In this document: positions 33,541-42,488 of the stretch, in pieces
How positions within the stretch are numbered: the first letter of the stretch is position 1
How the letters are laid out: every line of letters begins with the position of its first letter
Translations under genes and position numbers: made by a program
NCBI GenBank assembly: GCA_947627185.1
Contig: CANQVF010000013.1
Location: 1-51,358, forward strand
Direction: 5' to 3'
DNA: 51,358 bases
Source of the DNA: an uncultured Clostridia bacterium
GTDB taxonomy: Bacteria; Bacillota; Clostridia; TANB77; CAG-508
Notes under the pieces: model-generated
Seen by the model: the letters and a program-made list of their open reading frames with translations, nothing else
Told to the model about the DNA's origin: nothing
Database searches by the model: none

Positions 33541-34011
33541 TCATATTTGTGTTTTTATTGTTTTTCTTTTTTGTGCGTTCTGTGAAAATTTTTTAACATC
33601 TCTTGTTCCCTCTGTATTTAAAACCATATTATGATTAGATAAAATTTTATCGATTCGTTCTATTTCATTTACTTTATAACAATTTAAAATTTCTAATACA
33701 TTTATATTATCCAATTTTTTATTAATTTCTTCAATATATTCTTTATTTCCTATTACAACAACATCCTTTTCTTCAAAATCATTCATATTTTCGCTTTTAG
33801 TTTTTTTCCAGCCTATATTTATTATTTTTTCTTTGTCTAAATTAATATTTCTTACATTATTTAAATAACTTTCAACATTTCCCAAAATATCTTTTTGTAA
33901 AATAACTGCAATTTTCTTTTTTTCTAATATTTTTTCATTTATATATGGCAATAAAATTGTTAATAAGTGAAATTCACTTATATAAAAGCTACAGATTTTT
34001 TGATTACTCAT
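33541..34011 (-). CDS. Unrecognised small soluble protein
   Basis: 156 aa. It has alternating helices and strands (KICSFYISEFHLLTILLPYI, KKKIAVILQKDILGNVESYL, EEKDVVVIGNKEYIEEINKK) that look like a small Rossmann-like or ATP-grasp-like alpha/beta fold, ending in a basic tail (FSQNAQKRKTIKTQI). I do not recognise it. GGAGG lies 8 bp before ATG. It sits between the fusion gene and spoIIR, with divergent spacing to spoIIR. Confidence 0.75.
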   Translation of the reverse strand: MSNQKICSFYISEFHLLTILLPYINEKILEKKKIAVILQKDILGNVESYLNNVRNINLDKEKIINIGWKKTKSENMNDFEEKDVVVIGNKEYIEEINKKLDNINVLEILNCYKVNEIERIDKILSNHNMVLNTEGTRDVKKFSQNAQKRKTIKTQI

Positions 34012-34190
34012 TTAATCTACCTCCATATATTTTTAAATTATTATAATTTTATCATTATGAAATTTAGTGGTCAATTTAAATCGTATTATCTTTTTCGACA
34101 GCAAATATTTCTCTTACTTGTATTACAGATATTTTAATGATTAATGTTTTAACTTGACAAAAAAATTTTTTTGAATATTTTTTTCTTTTT

Positions 34191-34218
34191 TTGCAAATAC
34201 TTACAAATATATTATAAA
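34191..34218 (+). promoter_or_regulatory. Candidate promoter of spoIIR
   Basis: TTGCAA (34191-34196), a 16-bp spacer and TATAAA (34213-34218), 60 bp before the start. spoIIR is driven by the forespore factor SigF in Bacillus; I could not make a convincing SigF match, so this is only a vegetative-type candidate. Confidence 0.3.
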
Positions 34219-34278
34219 TGTGGAATTATTTTTATATTTTACTATTTTAGTTTTTATAAGTAAAAAGGAGGCAATCTT

Positions 34279-34890
34279 ATGAAAAATTTAAAATCTCTTA
34301 TTATATTAAGTATTTTAATTTTTACTTTTCTTTTTCTTACAATTTCTTCTTATGCTAAAACAGTATCTTATGATTTATCTAATAATTTTTTTAGACTTCA
34401 TATACTAGCAAATAGCAATTCAAAAGAAGATCAAAATTTAAAATTAAAAGTTAGAGATAAAATTATTGAATACATGAATAGTATTTCTTATGAAGGATTA
34501 GATAAAAATGAAGCAATAGAACTTACAAAAAATAACTTAGAAAATTTCAAAAAAATAGCAACTGATACTATTTTAGAAGAAGGTTATAATTACCCTGTAA
34601 ATTTAGAAATTGGAAATTTTTATTTTCCAACAAAAAAATATGCTAATATTTCTTTGCCCTCTGGATATTATGATGCTTTAAAAATTGAAATTGGAAATGC
34701 TAATGGAAATAATTGGTGGTGTTCACTTTTTCCACCTCTTTGTTTTGTAGATATTTCTTCTGGAGTAATTGATGAAGAAGCAGAAGAAAATTTAAAAAGT
34801 AATTTAGATGAAGAAGAATTTGAAATTATTACAAGTGATTCTGAAACAATAAAATTAAAATTTAAATTAGTAGAAATTTTTTCAAAATAA
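34279..34890 (+). CDS. spoIIR: Stage II sporulation protein R
   Basis: 203 aa. A signal/anchor helix at about 5-25 (KSLIILSILIFTFLFLTISS) is followed by the diagnostic FRLHILANSNSKEDQNLKLK, then VRDKIIEYMN. Near the end NNWWCSLFPPLCFVD is the second family hallmark. SpoIIR is secreted from the forespore and triggers SpoIIGA to process pro-SigE in the mother cell, so this gene marks the organism as an endospore former. AAGGAGG lies 7 bp before the ATG. It is monocistronic. Confidence 0.96.
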   Translation: MKNLKSLIILSILIFTFLFLTISSYAKTVSYDLSNNFFRLHILANSNSKEDQNLKLKVRDKIIEYMNSISYEGLDKNEAIELTKNNLENFKKIATDTILEEGYNYPVNLEIGNFYFPTKKYANISLPSGYYDALKIEIGNANGNNWWCSLFPPLCFVDISSGVIDEEAEENLKSNLDEEEFEIITSDSETIKLKFKLVEIFSK

Positions 34891-34961
34891 CACACTAACA
34901 TTCTTCTTTTTTATATTTAATTTATATTTATATTTTTCTTATAGTAATTATATATTTTGAA

Positions 34962-34989
34962 GTGATGCGTAAGCGACCAACTGAAGCGA
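34962..34989 (+). repeat. Solitary copy of the GTGAYGCGTAAGCGACCAA repeat core
   Basis: GTGATGCGTAAGCGACCAAC and the next bases TGAAGCGA match the core of the three 161-bp repeats at 50387-50886. The small hairpin GC-GTAA-GC is kept. The flanks are AT-rich and partly inverted (about 34923-34942 against 34990-35009), as in the tandem copies. The 226-bp gap between spoIIR and murA holds nothing else that I recognise. Confidence 0.75.
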
Positions 34990-35116
34990 ATAAGAATATT
35001 TATATTAAATAATTATTTTATTGTAAAAAGTGTTGTAAATCTTCTATTTTTGTGATATATTTTTCAATGAGCATTTTTTGCTCACAATTTTAGGCAAAAT
35101 ATTGGGGGTATATATT

Positions 35117-36379
35117 TTGGAAAAATTAGTTATTACTGGAAAAACACCTCTAAAAGGTGAAGTAGTAATAAGCGGTGCTAAAAATGCTGCTGTTGCGATT
35201 ATACCAGCTACTTTACTAATAAATGGAACTTGTACAATAGAAAATTTACCAAACATAAGTGATGTAAGATTATATTGTGATATATTAAAAGAAATTGGCG
35301 CTCAAATAACTTGGAATAATGAGCATGAAATAACAATTGATACACGCAACATAAATTCTAATAAAATACCTTTAGAAACTACTAGAAAATTTAGAGCTTC
35401 TTACTATTTATTAGGAGCTTTACTTGGAAGAACAAAAAGTGCACAAGTTGGAATTCCTGGTGGATGTAATTTAGGTGCAAGACCTATTGACCAACATATA
35501 AAAAGTTTTGAAGCACTTGGAGCTACTGTTGATGTTTCAAATGGAAATATCACAGCAAAAGCAAAAAAATTAAAAGGAACTTCTATCTATATGGATGTTG
35601 TTTCTGTTGGAGCAACAATTAATGCAATGCTTGCTTCTGTTCTAGCTGAGGGTATTACTGTAATTGACAATGCTGCTAAAGAACCTCATATTGTTGATGT
35701 TGCCAATTTTTTAAATACAATGGGTGCAGATATTAGAGGTGCTGGAACTGATGTTATTAAAATAAATGGTGTAAAAGAATTAAAAGGAAATGCTACATAT
35801 TCAGTAGTTCCTGACCAAATAGAAGCTGGTACATTTATGCTTGCCGCTATTGCTTCAAAAGGTGATATTATAATAAAAAATTGCATTACAAAACATTTAG
35901 AATCAGTAATAGCAAAAGTAATAGAAATAGGTGGAAATGTAGATGCAAACGGAGATCATTTAAGAGTATGGTATTCAAAAAGAACACACAAAGCAAATAT
36001 TAAAACTTTACCATATCCTGGTTTTCCAACAGATTTACAACCTCAAATTGGTGTTGTTCTTTCTATTTCAGATGGAACAAGTATTATAAATGAAAGTATT
36101 TGGGAATCTAGATTTCAATATACTGCAGAACTTAATAAAATGGGAGCTAAAATTACTGCTCAAGGAAAAACAGCTGTTTTTGAAGGTGTAAATGAATTAG
36201 TAGCAGCTCCTGTTTATGCAACAGATTTAAGAGCTGGTGCAGCACTTATAATTGCAGGCATTGCAGCTAAAGGAAAAACTGAAATATATAATCTAAATTA
36301 TATAGATCGTGGATATGAAAATATAGAAGAAAAATTTAGAAATCTAGGTGCAAAAATAGATAGAGTTATAGAAGAATAA
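35117..36379 (+). CDS. murA: UDP-N-acetylglucosamine 1-carboxyvinyltransferase
   Basis: 420 aa starting at TTG 35117 (LEKLVITGKTPLKGEVVISG), which aligns with the usual N-terminus and follows TGGGGGT by 8 bp; the longer frame from 35078 is rejected. It has the substrate Lys-Asn in SGAKNAAVAIIPA and the reactive Cys loop PGGCNLGARPIDQHIK. DLRAGAALIIAGIAAKG, LNYIDRGYENIEEKF close the protein as expected. It makes the first committed step of peptidoglycan synthesis, adding enolpyruvate from PEP to UDP-GlcNAc. The YycJ-type gene follows after 21 bp, probably in one operon. Confidence 0.96.
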   Translation: MEKLVITGKTPLKGEVVISGAKNAAVAIIPATLLINGTCTIENLPNISDVRLYCDILKEIGAQITWNNEHEITIDTRNINSNKIPLETTRKFRASYYLLGALLGRTKSAQVGIPGGCNLGARPIDQHIKSFEALGATVDVSNGNITAKAKKLKGTSIYMDVVSVGATINAMLASVLAEGITVIDNAAKEPHIVDVANFLNTMGADIRGAGTDVIKINGVKELKGNATYSVVPDQIEAGTFMLAAIASKGDIIIKNCITKHLESVIAKVIEIGGNVDANGDHLRVWYSKRTHKANIKTLPYPGFPTDLQPQIGVVLSISDGTSIINESIWESRFQYTAELNKMGAKITAQGKTAVFEGVNELVAAPVYATDLRAGAALIIAGIAAKGKTEIYNLNYIDRGYENIEEKFRNLGAKIDRVIEE

Positions 36380-36400
36380 ATTAAGGGGCAAATAATAAAT

Positions 36401-37189
36401 ATGTTAAAATTTTGTAGCTTATACAGTGGAAGTTCTGGTAATTGCTTATTTGTAAGCTCAAACAATACGAAAATTTTAGTAGATTGTGGAACTAGTTGCA
36501 AAAAAATTTGTGAAGGATTAGCATCAATATCTTCATCAATAGAAGACATTGATGCAATTTTAATTACACATGAACATTCAGATCATATACAAAGCTTAGG
36601 AATGATTTCAGAGAAATTTGACATTCCTGTTTATGCTAATTTAGAAACTTGGAATGCAATTGGAAAAATTAAAGAAAAAGTATCTTTAAAAAATATAAAA
36701 TACTTTAATAACAATGAGGATTTTACTTTAAATGATTTAAGTATTCATCCTTTTTCTATACCACATGATGCAGCTAATCCTTGTGGTTTTAATATACATA
36801 ACGGAAAAAGAAAAATAAGTATTGCTACTGATTTAGGACATATAGATGGAAACTTACTTCAAGAATTAGAAAATAGTTCATTTATTTTATTAGAATCTAA
36901 CTACGAACCTGAAATGTTAAATGTTTCTAGATATCCATTTCATTTAAAACAACGAATTAAAGGACCTTATGGACATTTATCTAATGAAGAAGCTGGAAAA
37001 ACAATTTCTTTTTTAATGAAAAAAGATTTAAAACAAGTTATGCTTGGACATTTAAGTAAAGAAAATAATTTTCCAGAACTTGCTTATAAAACAGTAGTAG
37101 AAGAACTTATGCATAATAATTCTGACATAAATACTATTGAATTAAATGTAGCACATAGAAATGAACCAAGTAAAATAATTACAATATAA
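36401..37189 (+). CDS. Metallo-beta-lactamase-fold hydrolase, YycJ/WalJ-like
   Basis: 262 aa. It starts KFCSLYSGSSGNCLFV and has the metal motif THEHSDHIQSL (HxHxDH), then a third His in PHDAANPCGF, Asp in ATDLGHID and the final His in MLGHLSKENNFPEL. This arrangement is that of YycJ/WalJ, an exonuclease-like protein linked to cell-wall and DNA-repair phenotypes in Firmicutes. Usual length. AAGGGG lies 11 bp upstream. It is in an operon with murA and ends at a hairpin terminator. Confidence 0.92.
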   Translation: MLKFCSLYSGSSGNCLFVSSNNTKILVDCGTSCKKICEGLASISSSIEDIDAILITHEHSDHIQSLGMISEKFDIPVYANLETWNAIGKIKEKVSLKNIKYFNNNEDFTLNDLSIHPFSIPHDAANPCGFNIHNGKRKISIATDLGHIDGNLLQELENSSFILLESNYEPEMLNVSRYPFHLKQRIKGPYGHLSNEEAGKTISFLMKKDLKQVMLGHLSKENNFPELAYKTVVEELMHNNSDINTIELNVAHRNEPSKIITI

Positions 37190-37203
37190 ATATTATATAT
37201 GAT

Positions 37204-37236
37204 AAGAGGCACTGCTGTTGCAATGCCTCTTTTTTG
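37204..37236 (+). terminator. Terminator of the murA operon
   Basis: AAGAGGCA (37204-37211) pairs with TGCCTCTT (37224-37231), with a partly paired inner loop and six T. Confidence 0.85.
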
Positions 37237-37337
37237 GGTTTGGTGATTTACTTTAGATGTCAATCGTTTCCTTTAGGATATTTATACAAAAGCATCTTCA
37301 TATTCACCGAGTGCTTTTTTATACGGTTTCATTTGGC

Positions 37338-37835
37338 TCAGCCCAACATATGCGGCTTGAGCGCATTAACTTTCTTTGCGCGATTCCAAAGATTGTTTGC
37401 ACGATCACACTGCCGGGTCTCGAATTTCTTCTTATCATTCTCCATTCTCTTATCTGCATTCTTACTAGCAGAAACTGCATTACGCCCTAACTTTGACTTA
37501 TAGGCTGCTGTTTTCTTTCTGCGATACGCACGCCCATGACTCTTATTTTTCTTTGCTACAAGAGCTTTCATCTCTTCCTGCTGCATACGCTGTTCTTCTT
37601 CGTATTTCGCCTGAAGCTCTTCGTAGTATTTTTCCTCTGCTTCTTTCTGAGCATAATACTCTTGCCAGCAGAGTTCTTCTTCACGTGCGATGCGTTCTGC
37701 TTCAGCTTGTTCTGCCTGTTTCTGTTTTTCAGTACGCATTTCTTTTGCCTTCTCAGACTGTTCCTGTTCATAGAGATTAAACCCCTCAGTTATCTCCCTA
37801 GCAACTACCTTTTTTGCAACTAACCGTTTTCTCAT
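37338..37835 (-). CDS. Unrecognised highly charged coiled-coil orphan, atypical composition
   Basis: 165 aa, about half Lys, Arg, Glu and Gln. Residues about 25-95 form a long coiled coil (EKAKEMRTEKQKQAEQAEAE, then ELQAKYEEEQRMQQEEMKAL). A basic segment (about 97-150) follows, with HGRAYRRKKTAAYKSKLGRN. There is no signal peptide or membrane helix. AGGGAGTG lies 7 bp before ATG, and the leader GTGTTTTCATG is the same as that of the 14002 orphan. G+C content is clearly higher than the flanks. The basic tail suggests nucleic-acid binding, but that is only inference. Confidence 0.8.
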   Translation of the reverse strand: MRKRLVAKKVVAREITEGFNLYEQEQSEKAKEMRTEKQKQAEQAEAERIAREEELCWQEYYAQKEAEEKYYEELQAKYEEEQRMQQEEMKALVAKKNKSHGRAYRRKKTAAYKSKLGRNAVSASKNADKRMENDKKKFETRQCDRANNLWNRAKKVNALKPHMLG

Positions 37836-37934
37836 GAAAACACTCCCTTCGTTTTATTAGCTAGACTTATGCCTAACTTGCAGTAAATTATACTACCTTT
37901 TAGTCTGAAAGTCAATTTATTATTTTAAAATTTA

Positions 37935-40088
37935 CTATAATTTCATACTTAAACTTACTTTTTGCTTTTCTTTGTCTATTCCTATAACTTTTACTTTTAC
38001 TATATCTCCAACAGAAACAATTTCTGATGGATTTCTTACATATTTATCTGCCATTTCTGAAATGTGAACTAAACCATCATGTTTAACACCAATATCAACA
38101 AAAGCTCCAAAATCAATAACATTTCTAACAGTCCCTGTAAGTTCCATTCCTTCTTGCAAATCTTCAAATTTTAAAACATCACTTCTTAATATTGGTTTTG
38201 GTAAATCTTCTCTAGGATCTCTACCTGGTTTTGAAAGTTCTTCTATAATATCTTTTAAGGTAAGTGTTCCAACATTTAATTCTTGTGCTATTTTTTCACA
38301 ATCTACTTTACTTAAATCATTTTTTAAATTTTCTATTTTTTCTTTTTGATTTAAGTTTTCCACAGAATATCCTAATTTTGTTAATAACTTTTCAGCAACT
38401 TCATAACTTTCTGGATGGACCGCTGTAACTTCTAAAGGATTTTTTCCATTAAATATACGAATAAATCCTGCACATTGTTTATAAGCAGTAGGTCCTAATT
38501 TTGGAACTTTAAGCAAATCTTTTCTTTGTTTTATCTCACCATTTTCATCTCTATATTTAACAATATTTTTAGCAATTGAGCTATTTATTCCAGATACATA
38601 AGAAAGAAGTGATGGGGTAGCAGTGTTGACATCAACACCTACAGAGTTAACTGCATCTTCAACAACTCCAGTTAAACTTTCAGATAATTTCTTTTGATCT
38701 ACATCATGTTGATATTGACCAACACCTATTGCTTTTGGATCTATTTTCACAAGCTCTGAAAGTGGATCTTGAAGCCTTCTAGCAATTGATATTGCTCCTC
38801 TTAAAGAAACATTTATATCTGGATATTCTTCTGTTGCTAGTTTAGAAGCAGAATAAACAGATGCACCAGCTTCACTAACTATTGCATAATAAATATCTCC
38901 TTTAATTTCTTTTATCATATTAGATACAAAAGTTTCAGATTCACGAGAAGCTGTTCCGTTTCCTATTGCAATCATATTTACGTTATGTTTTAAAATAAGC
39001 GCTTTTAATGTATTTTTAGCACCTTCTATATCATTTTGTGGTTCTGTTGGATAAACAGTTGTAGTATCTAATAATTTTCCTGTTTTATCTATAACTGCAA
39101 TTTTACAACCAGTTCTATATGCTGGATCAAATCCCATAACTGTCATTTCTTTAATTGGCGGTTGAAGTAATAATTGTTTTGCATTTTTTCCAAATACTTT
39201 TATTGCTTTTTCTTCTGAACGTTCTGTTAAATCTGAACGTATTTCTCTTTCTATAGAAGGTTCTATTAATCTTTTATAAGAATCTTCTATTGTATTTGAA
39301 AGTGGTTCATTAAACTGACTTTTGTAATCTCTTATTATTTGCTTTTTCAAATAGTCTAAAATTTTATCATCTGGTTTTTCGATTTTTACTTTTAAAAATT
39401 CTTCTTTTTCTCCTCTATTTATGGCTAATATTCTATGACTTGGAATTTTAAGTATTCCCTCTTTAAAATCATAATACATTTCGTAAGGAGATTTTTTATC
39501 TTCATCAATTGCTTTACTTGTAATAACAGCTTCTCTAAAACAAAAAGATTTTATTTTCTTTCTATAATCACTATCATCTGCAATATTTTCTGCAATTATA
39601 TCTAAAGCTCCTTGTATGGCATCATTTTCATTTGTTACACCTTTTTCTTCATTTATATACTCTTTAGCAACTTCATATAAATCCTTTTTTTCTAATTGCA
39701 AATAAATTATATTTGCTAATGGTTCTAAGCCTTTTTCTTTTGCTATTGTAGCTCTTGTTCTTTTTTTAGGTCTAAATGGTCTGTATATATCTTCAAGTTC
39801 TGATAGCACCATTGTACTTGCAATTTTTATTGTTAACTCATCTGTAAGCTTTCCTTGTTCATCAATAAGTCTAATTATTTCTTCTTTTCTATTTTCCAAA
39901 TTTCTTAAATATTTTAATCTTTCATCTAAATCTCTTAAAGTTTCATCACTTAAATTTCCTGTAACTTCTTTTCTATAACGTGCTATAAAAGGAATTGTAT
40001 TTCCTTCATCAATTAATTTTACTGTTGCCTCAACTTGAGTATCTCTAATATTAAGTTCTTCTGCAATTTTTTTAAATATTTTATCCAC
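37935..40088 (-). CDS. tex: Tex family RNA-binding transcription accessory protein
   Basis: 717 aa, the usual length, starting at GTG 40088, 6 bp after GAGGT. Domains in order: Tex N-terminal helices (EELNIRDTQVEATVKLIDEG), a YqgF/RNase-H-like core (MGFDPAYRTGCKIAVIDKTG), helix-hairpin-helix repeats (NAVNSVGVDVNTATPSLLSY, LLKVPKLGPTAYKQCAGFIR) and a C-terminal S1 domain (GMELTGTVRNVIDFGAFVDI). It binds RNA and acts in transcription or RNA quality control. It follows the ABC-F gene with a hairpin in between. Confidence 0.95.
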   Translation of the reverse strand: MDKIFKKIAEELNIRDTQVEATVKLIDEGNTIPFIARYRKEVTGNLSDETLRDLDERLKYLRNLENRKEEIIRLIDEQGKLTDELTIKIASTMVLSELEDIYRPFRPKKRTRATIAKEKGLEPLANIIYLQLEKKDLYEVAKEYINEEKGVTNENDAIQGALDIIAENIADDSDYRKKIKSFCFREAVITSKAIDEDKKSPYEMYYDFKEGILKIPSHRILAINRGEKEEFLKVKIEKPDDKILDYLKKQIIRDYKSQFNEPLSNTIEDSYKRLIEPSIEREIRSDLTERSEEKAIKVFGKNAKQLLLQPPIKEMTVMGFDPAYRTGCKIAVIDKTGKLLDTTTVYPTEPQNDIEGAKNTLKALILKHNVNMIAIGNGTASRESETFVSNMIKEIKGDIYYAIVSEAGASVYSASKLATEEYPDINVSLRGAISIARRLQDPLSELVKIDPKAIGVGQYQHDVDQKKLSESLTGVVEDAVNSVGVDVNTATPSLLSYVSGINSSIAKNIVKYRDENGEIKQRKDLLKVPKLGPTAYKQCAGFIRIFNGKNPLEVTAVHPESYEVAEKLLTKLGYSVENLNQKEKIENLKNDLSKVDCEKIAQELNVGTLTLKDIIEELSKPGRDPREDLPKPILRSDVLKFEDLQEGMELTGTVRNVIDFGAFVDIGVKHDGLVHISEMADKYVRNPSEIVSVGDIVKVKVIGIDKEKQKVSLSMKL

Positions 40089-40120
40089 TTTTCTACCTCA
40101 CTTTTTTTAATATATAAAAC

Positions 40121-40150
40121 AAGTTCTATTATAATGATATAATAGAACTT
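40121..40150. terminator. 13-bp hairpin between ABC-F and tex genes
   Basis: 40121-40133 pairs with 40138-40150 around ATGA. On the minus strand only a short T run (GTTTTAT) follows, so it may attenuate rather than fully stop transcription into tex. Confidence 0.5.
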
Positions 40151-40156
40151 TATTTT

Positions 40157-41746
40157 TTAAGAATTTTCTTGTTCTTCCAAATATTCATCATAAGTGCATT
40201 CTCTTACTATAACTTTATTGTCTGTAATATCTATAATTTTATTTGCAACTGTTTGAGTTAATTGATGGTCATGTGATGTAAACATCATTATTCCTTTAAA
40301 TTTTTGCATACCTTCATTTAATGCTGTAATACTTTCCATATCTAAATGATTGGTTGGTTCATCAAAAATTAAGAAATTTGCACCTGAAAGCATTAATTTA
40401 GAAAGAACACATCTTACTTTTTCGCCACCAGATAAAACATCAACACTTTTTAAAGCCTCTTCTCCTGAAAATAACATTCTTCCTAAAAAACTTCTTACAT
40501 AAGTTTCATCTGGATCTTTTGAATATTGGCGAAGCCAATCAGTAATACTCATTGTGTTATTAAATAAGTAATTATTATCCTTTGGAAAATAATCTTTTGT
40601 TATAGTAGTTCCCCAAACTAATTCTCCTTCATCCGGTTCTAATTCACCAGCTAAAATTTGAAATAACACTGTTTTTGCAATTTCATTATCTGATAAAAGT
40701 GCAATTTTGTCTTCTCTTTTTACAGTAAAACTAATATTATCTAATACTTTTTCTCCATTTATTGTTTTAGAAATATTCTTTACTTCTAATATTTCTTTTC
40801 CTTGTTCTCTATCACATTTAAAATCTATATATGGATATTTTCGGTTTGAAGGTTTTATTTCTTCTAATTCTATTTTTTCTAAAGATTTTTTTCTAGATGT
40901 TGCTTGTTTTGATTTTGATGCATTTGCACTAAATCTAGCAATAAATTCTTGTAATTCTTTTATTCTTTCTTCCTTTTTCTTATTTGCCTCTCTCATTTGC
41001 TTTAAAGCAAGTTGACTAGATTCATACCAAAAATCATAATTTCCTGGATATACTTTAATTTTTCCAAAATCGACATCAGCAATATGAGTACAAACTTTGT
41101 TTAAAAAATATCTATCGTGTGAAACAACAATTACTGTATTTTCAAAATCTATTAAAAAATCTTGTAGCCAATTTATTGTTTTTATATCTAAATCGTTAGT
41201 AGGCTCGTCTAATAATAATACATCTGGATTACCAAATAATGCTTGTGCTAGAAGCACTTTTACTTTATCTTTCGCTTCTATTTCACTCATAAATTTATAA
41301 TGCAGACTACTATCTATTCCTAAATCATTAAGCATTTTAGCTGCATCTGATTCTGCATTCCATCCATCTAATTCTGCAAATCTTTCTTCTAATTTTGCAG
41401 CCCTCATTCCATCTTCTTCTGAAAAATCTGGTTTACTATAAATACTATCCTTTTCTTTCATGATTTTATAAAGCTCACTATTTCCCATCATAACAGTATC
41501 AATAACTGTATATCCTTCAAAAGCATAGTGATCTTGTTTTAATACAGACAATCTTTCACCTTTATCTAAAATAACTTCTCCTTTATTAGGTTCTATTTCT
41601 CCTGATAAAATTTTTAGGAAAGTAGATTTACCAGCACCATTGGCACCAATTAATCCATAACAATTTCCTTTTGTGAATTTAATTGTAACATCTTCAAAAA
41701 GTACTCTTTTTCCAAATCTTAGAGTTACACCATTTGATAAAAGCAT
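40157..41746 (-). CDS. ABC-F family ATPase (YkpA/YbiT-like)
   Basis: 529 aa with two ABC domains. The first has Walker A GANGAGKST and Walker B VLLLDEPTNDLD; its signature region is the altered KDKVKVLLAQALFGNP, as in YkpA/YbiT proteins. A charged linker (about 235-290, IKELQEFIARFSANASKSKQ) precedes the second domain, with its LSGGEKVRCVLSK signature and FLIFDEPTNHLD. There are no membrane helices. ABC-F proteins act on the ribosome; the YbiT-type role is general translation support more than drug resistance. AGGAGG lies 8 bp before the ATG. Confidence 0.93.
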   Translation of the reverse strand: MLLSNGVTLRFGKRVLFEDVTIKFTKGNCYGLIGANGAGKSTFLKILSGEIEPNKGEVILDKGERLSVLKQDHYAFEGYTVIDTVMMGNSELYKIMKEKDSIYSKPDFSEEDGMRAAKLEERFAELDGWNAESDAAKMLNDLGIDSSLHYKFMSEIEAKDKVKVLLAQALFGNPDVLLLDEPTNDLDIKTINWLQDFLIDFENTVIVVSHDRYFLNKVCTHIADVDFGKIKVYPGNYDFWYESSQLALKQMREANKKKEERIKELQEFIARFSANASKSKQATSRKKSLEKIELEEIKPSNRKYPYIDFKCDREQGKEILEVKNISKTINGEKVLDNISFTVKREDKIALLSDNEIAKTVLFQILAGELEPDEGELVWGTTITKDYFPKDNNYLFNNTMSITDWLRQYSKDPDETYVRSFLGRMLFSGEEALKSVDVLSGGEKVRCVLSKLMLSGANFLIFDEPTNHLDMESITALNEGMQKFKGIMMFTSHDHQLTQTVANKIIDITDNKVIVRECTYDEYLEEQENS

Positions 41747-42004
41747 TTTTAAAACCTCCTAACTTTTTTAACCATATCATTATACAGTATTTTAATTGAT
41801 ATTTCAATTTTTTTATAATAAATTTATTTTGTTTTTATTATAAAATGTTCTTTTATTCTTCTACTTACAATTTTTATTACAATTTCAATATTATTCGACT
41901 TTTTTTGATAAAATATAACATTTTCATTAAGTTTTGTTTAAATTTATTGTTTTTTTTATTTTTTGATATAAAATAAAATTAAATTTAATAGTGGAGATAT
42001 AATT

Positions 42005-42406
42005 ATGGATGATAATTTAAAAAATGAAAATAAAAACATTCATGATGAAACAATACTAGAAAACTATGATGCTGAAGTAATAAAAAAAATAAGCTTCTGG
42101 GCAAATCTAATTTATAAAATAAAAAATGGAAAAAATCAAAAATTTCTTCCATCAACAGAATTAAAACCTCAAAAAACATATAAAAGTATTTTTTATATGT
42201 GGAATATGGGAAATTTAAAAATTTCTTTATTTAATAAATTAGATTCTGTAAGAAATATTTTTGTAAATTCTATTCACAAAAATAATATTAATTCACTAGA
42301 AGCTCAAATTATTGGAAAAGGTGATAGTGCAATTGTTTTAAAAGATCCACAAATTAATTTTATTATACCTAAACCAATAAACTTAAAAAAAAGTATTGAA
42401 AAATAA
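42005..42406 (+). CDS. Unrecognised small protein
   Basis: 133 aa, no signal peptide or helix-forming hydrophobic segment. It is Lys/Asn/Ile-rich, with a central block TYKSIFYMWNMGNLKISLFN and an end IGKGDSAIVLKDPQINFIIP. I do not recognise it. GTGGAG lies 8 bp before ATG. It is transcribed alone between two minus-strand genes and ends at a strong terminator, which supports a real gene. Composition is normal for the window. Confidence 0.7.
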   Translation: MDDNLKNENKNIHDETILENYDAEVIKKISFWANLIYKIKNGKNQKFLPSTELKPQKTYKSIFYMWNMGNLKISLFNKLDSVRNIFVNSIHKNNINSLEAQIIGKGDSAIVLKDPQINFIIPKPINLKKSIEK

Positions 42407-42412
42407 ATTAAA

Positions 42413-42470
42413 CACTTCAAAAAATATAACCATTTTTACTTTTTGGTATATCTTTTGAAGTGCTTTTTTT
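42413..42470 (+). terminator. Long hairpin terminator
   Basis: CACTTCAAAA (42413-42422) pairs with TTTTGAAGTG (42453-42462), the stem extends inward with small mismatches (ATATAACCA against TGGTATAT), and a T run follows. Confidence 0.8.
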
Positions 42471-42488
42471 ATAATCAAAATTTTTCAT

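Noticed and set aside
34154..34182. TTGACA at 34154 as the spoIIR promoter
   Set aside because: No acceptable -10 box follows at 16-18 bp; the interval is a T-rich run.
37234..37823. Overlapping plus-strand open frames of 77-95 codons
   Set aside because: They oppose the coiled-coil gene 37338-37835, whose ribosome site, codon use and protein character are far better.
40157..41746. ABC-F protein as an antibiotic resistance factor
   Set aside because: The altered first signature (KDKVKVLLAQAL) fits the housekeeping YkpA/YbiT type, and no resistance-type leader was seen.
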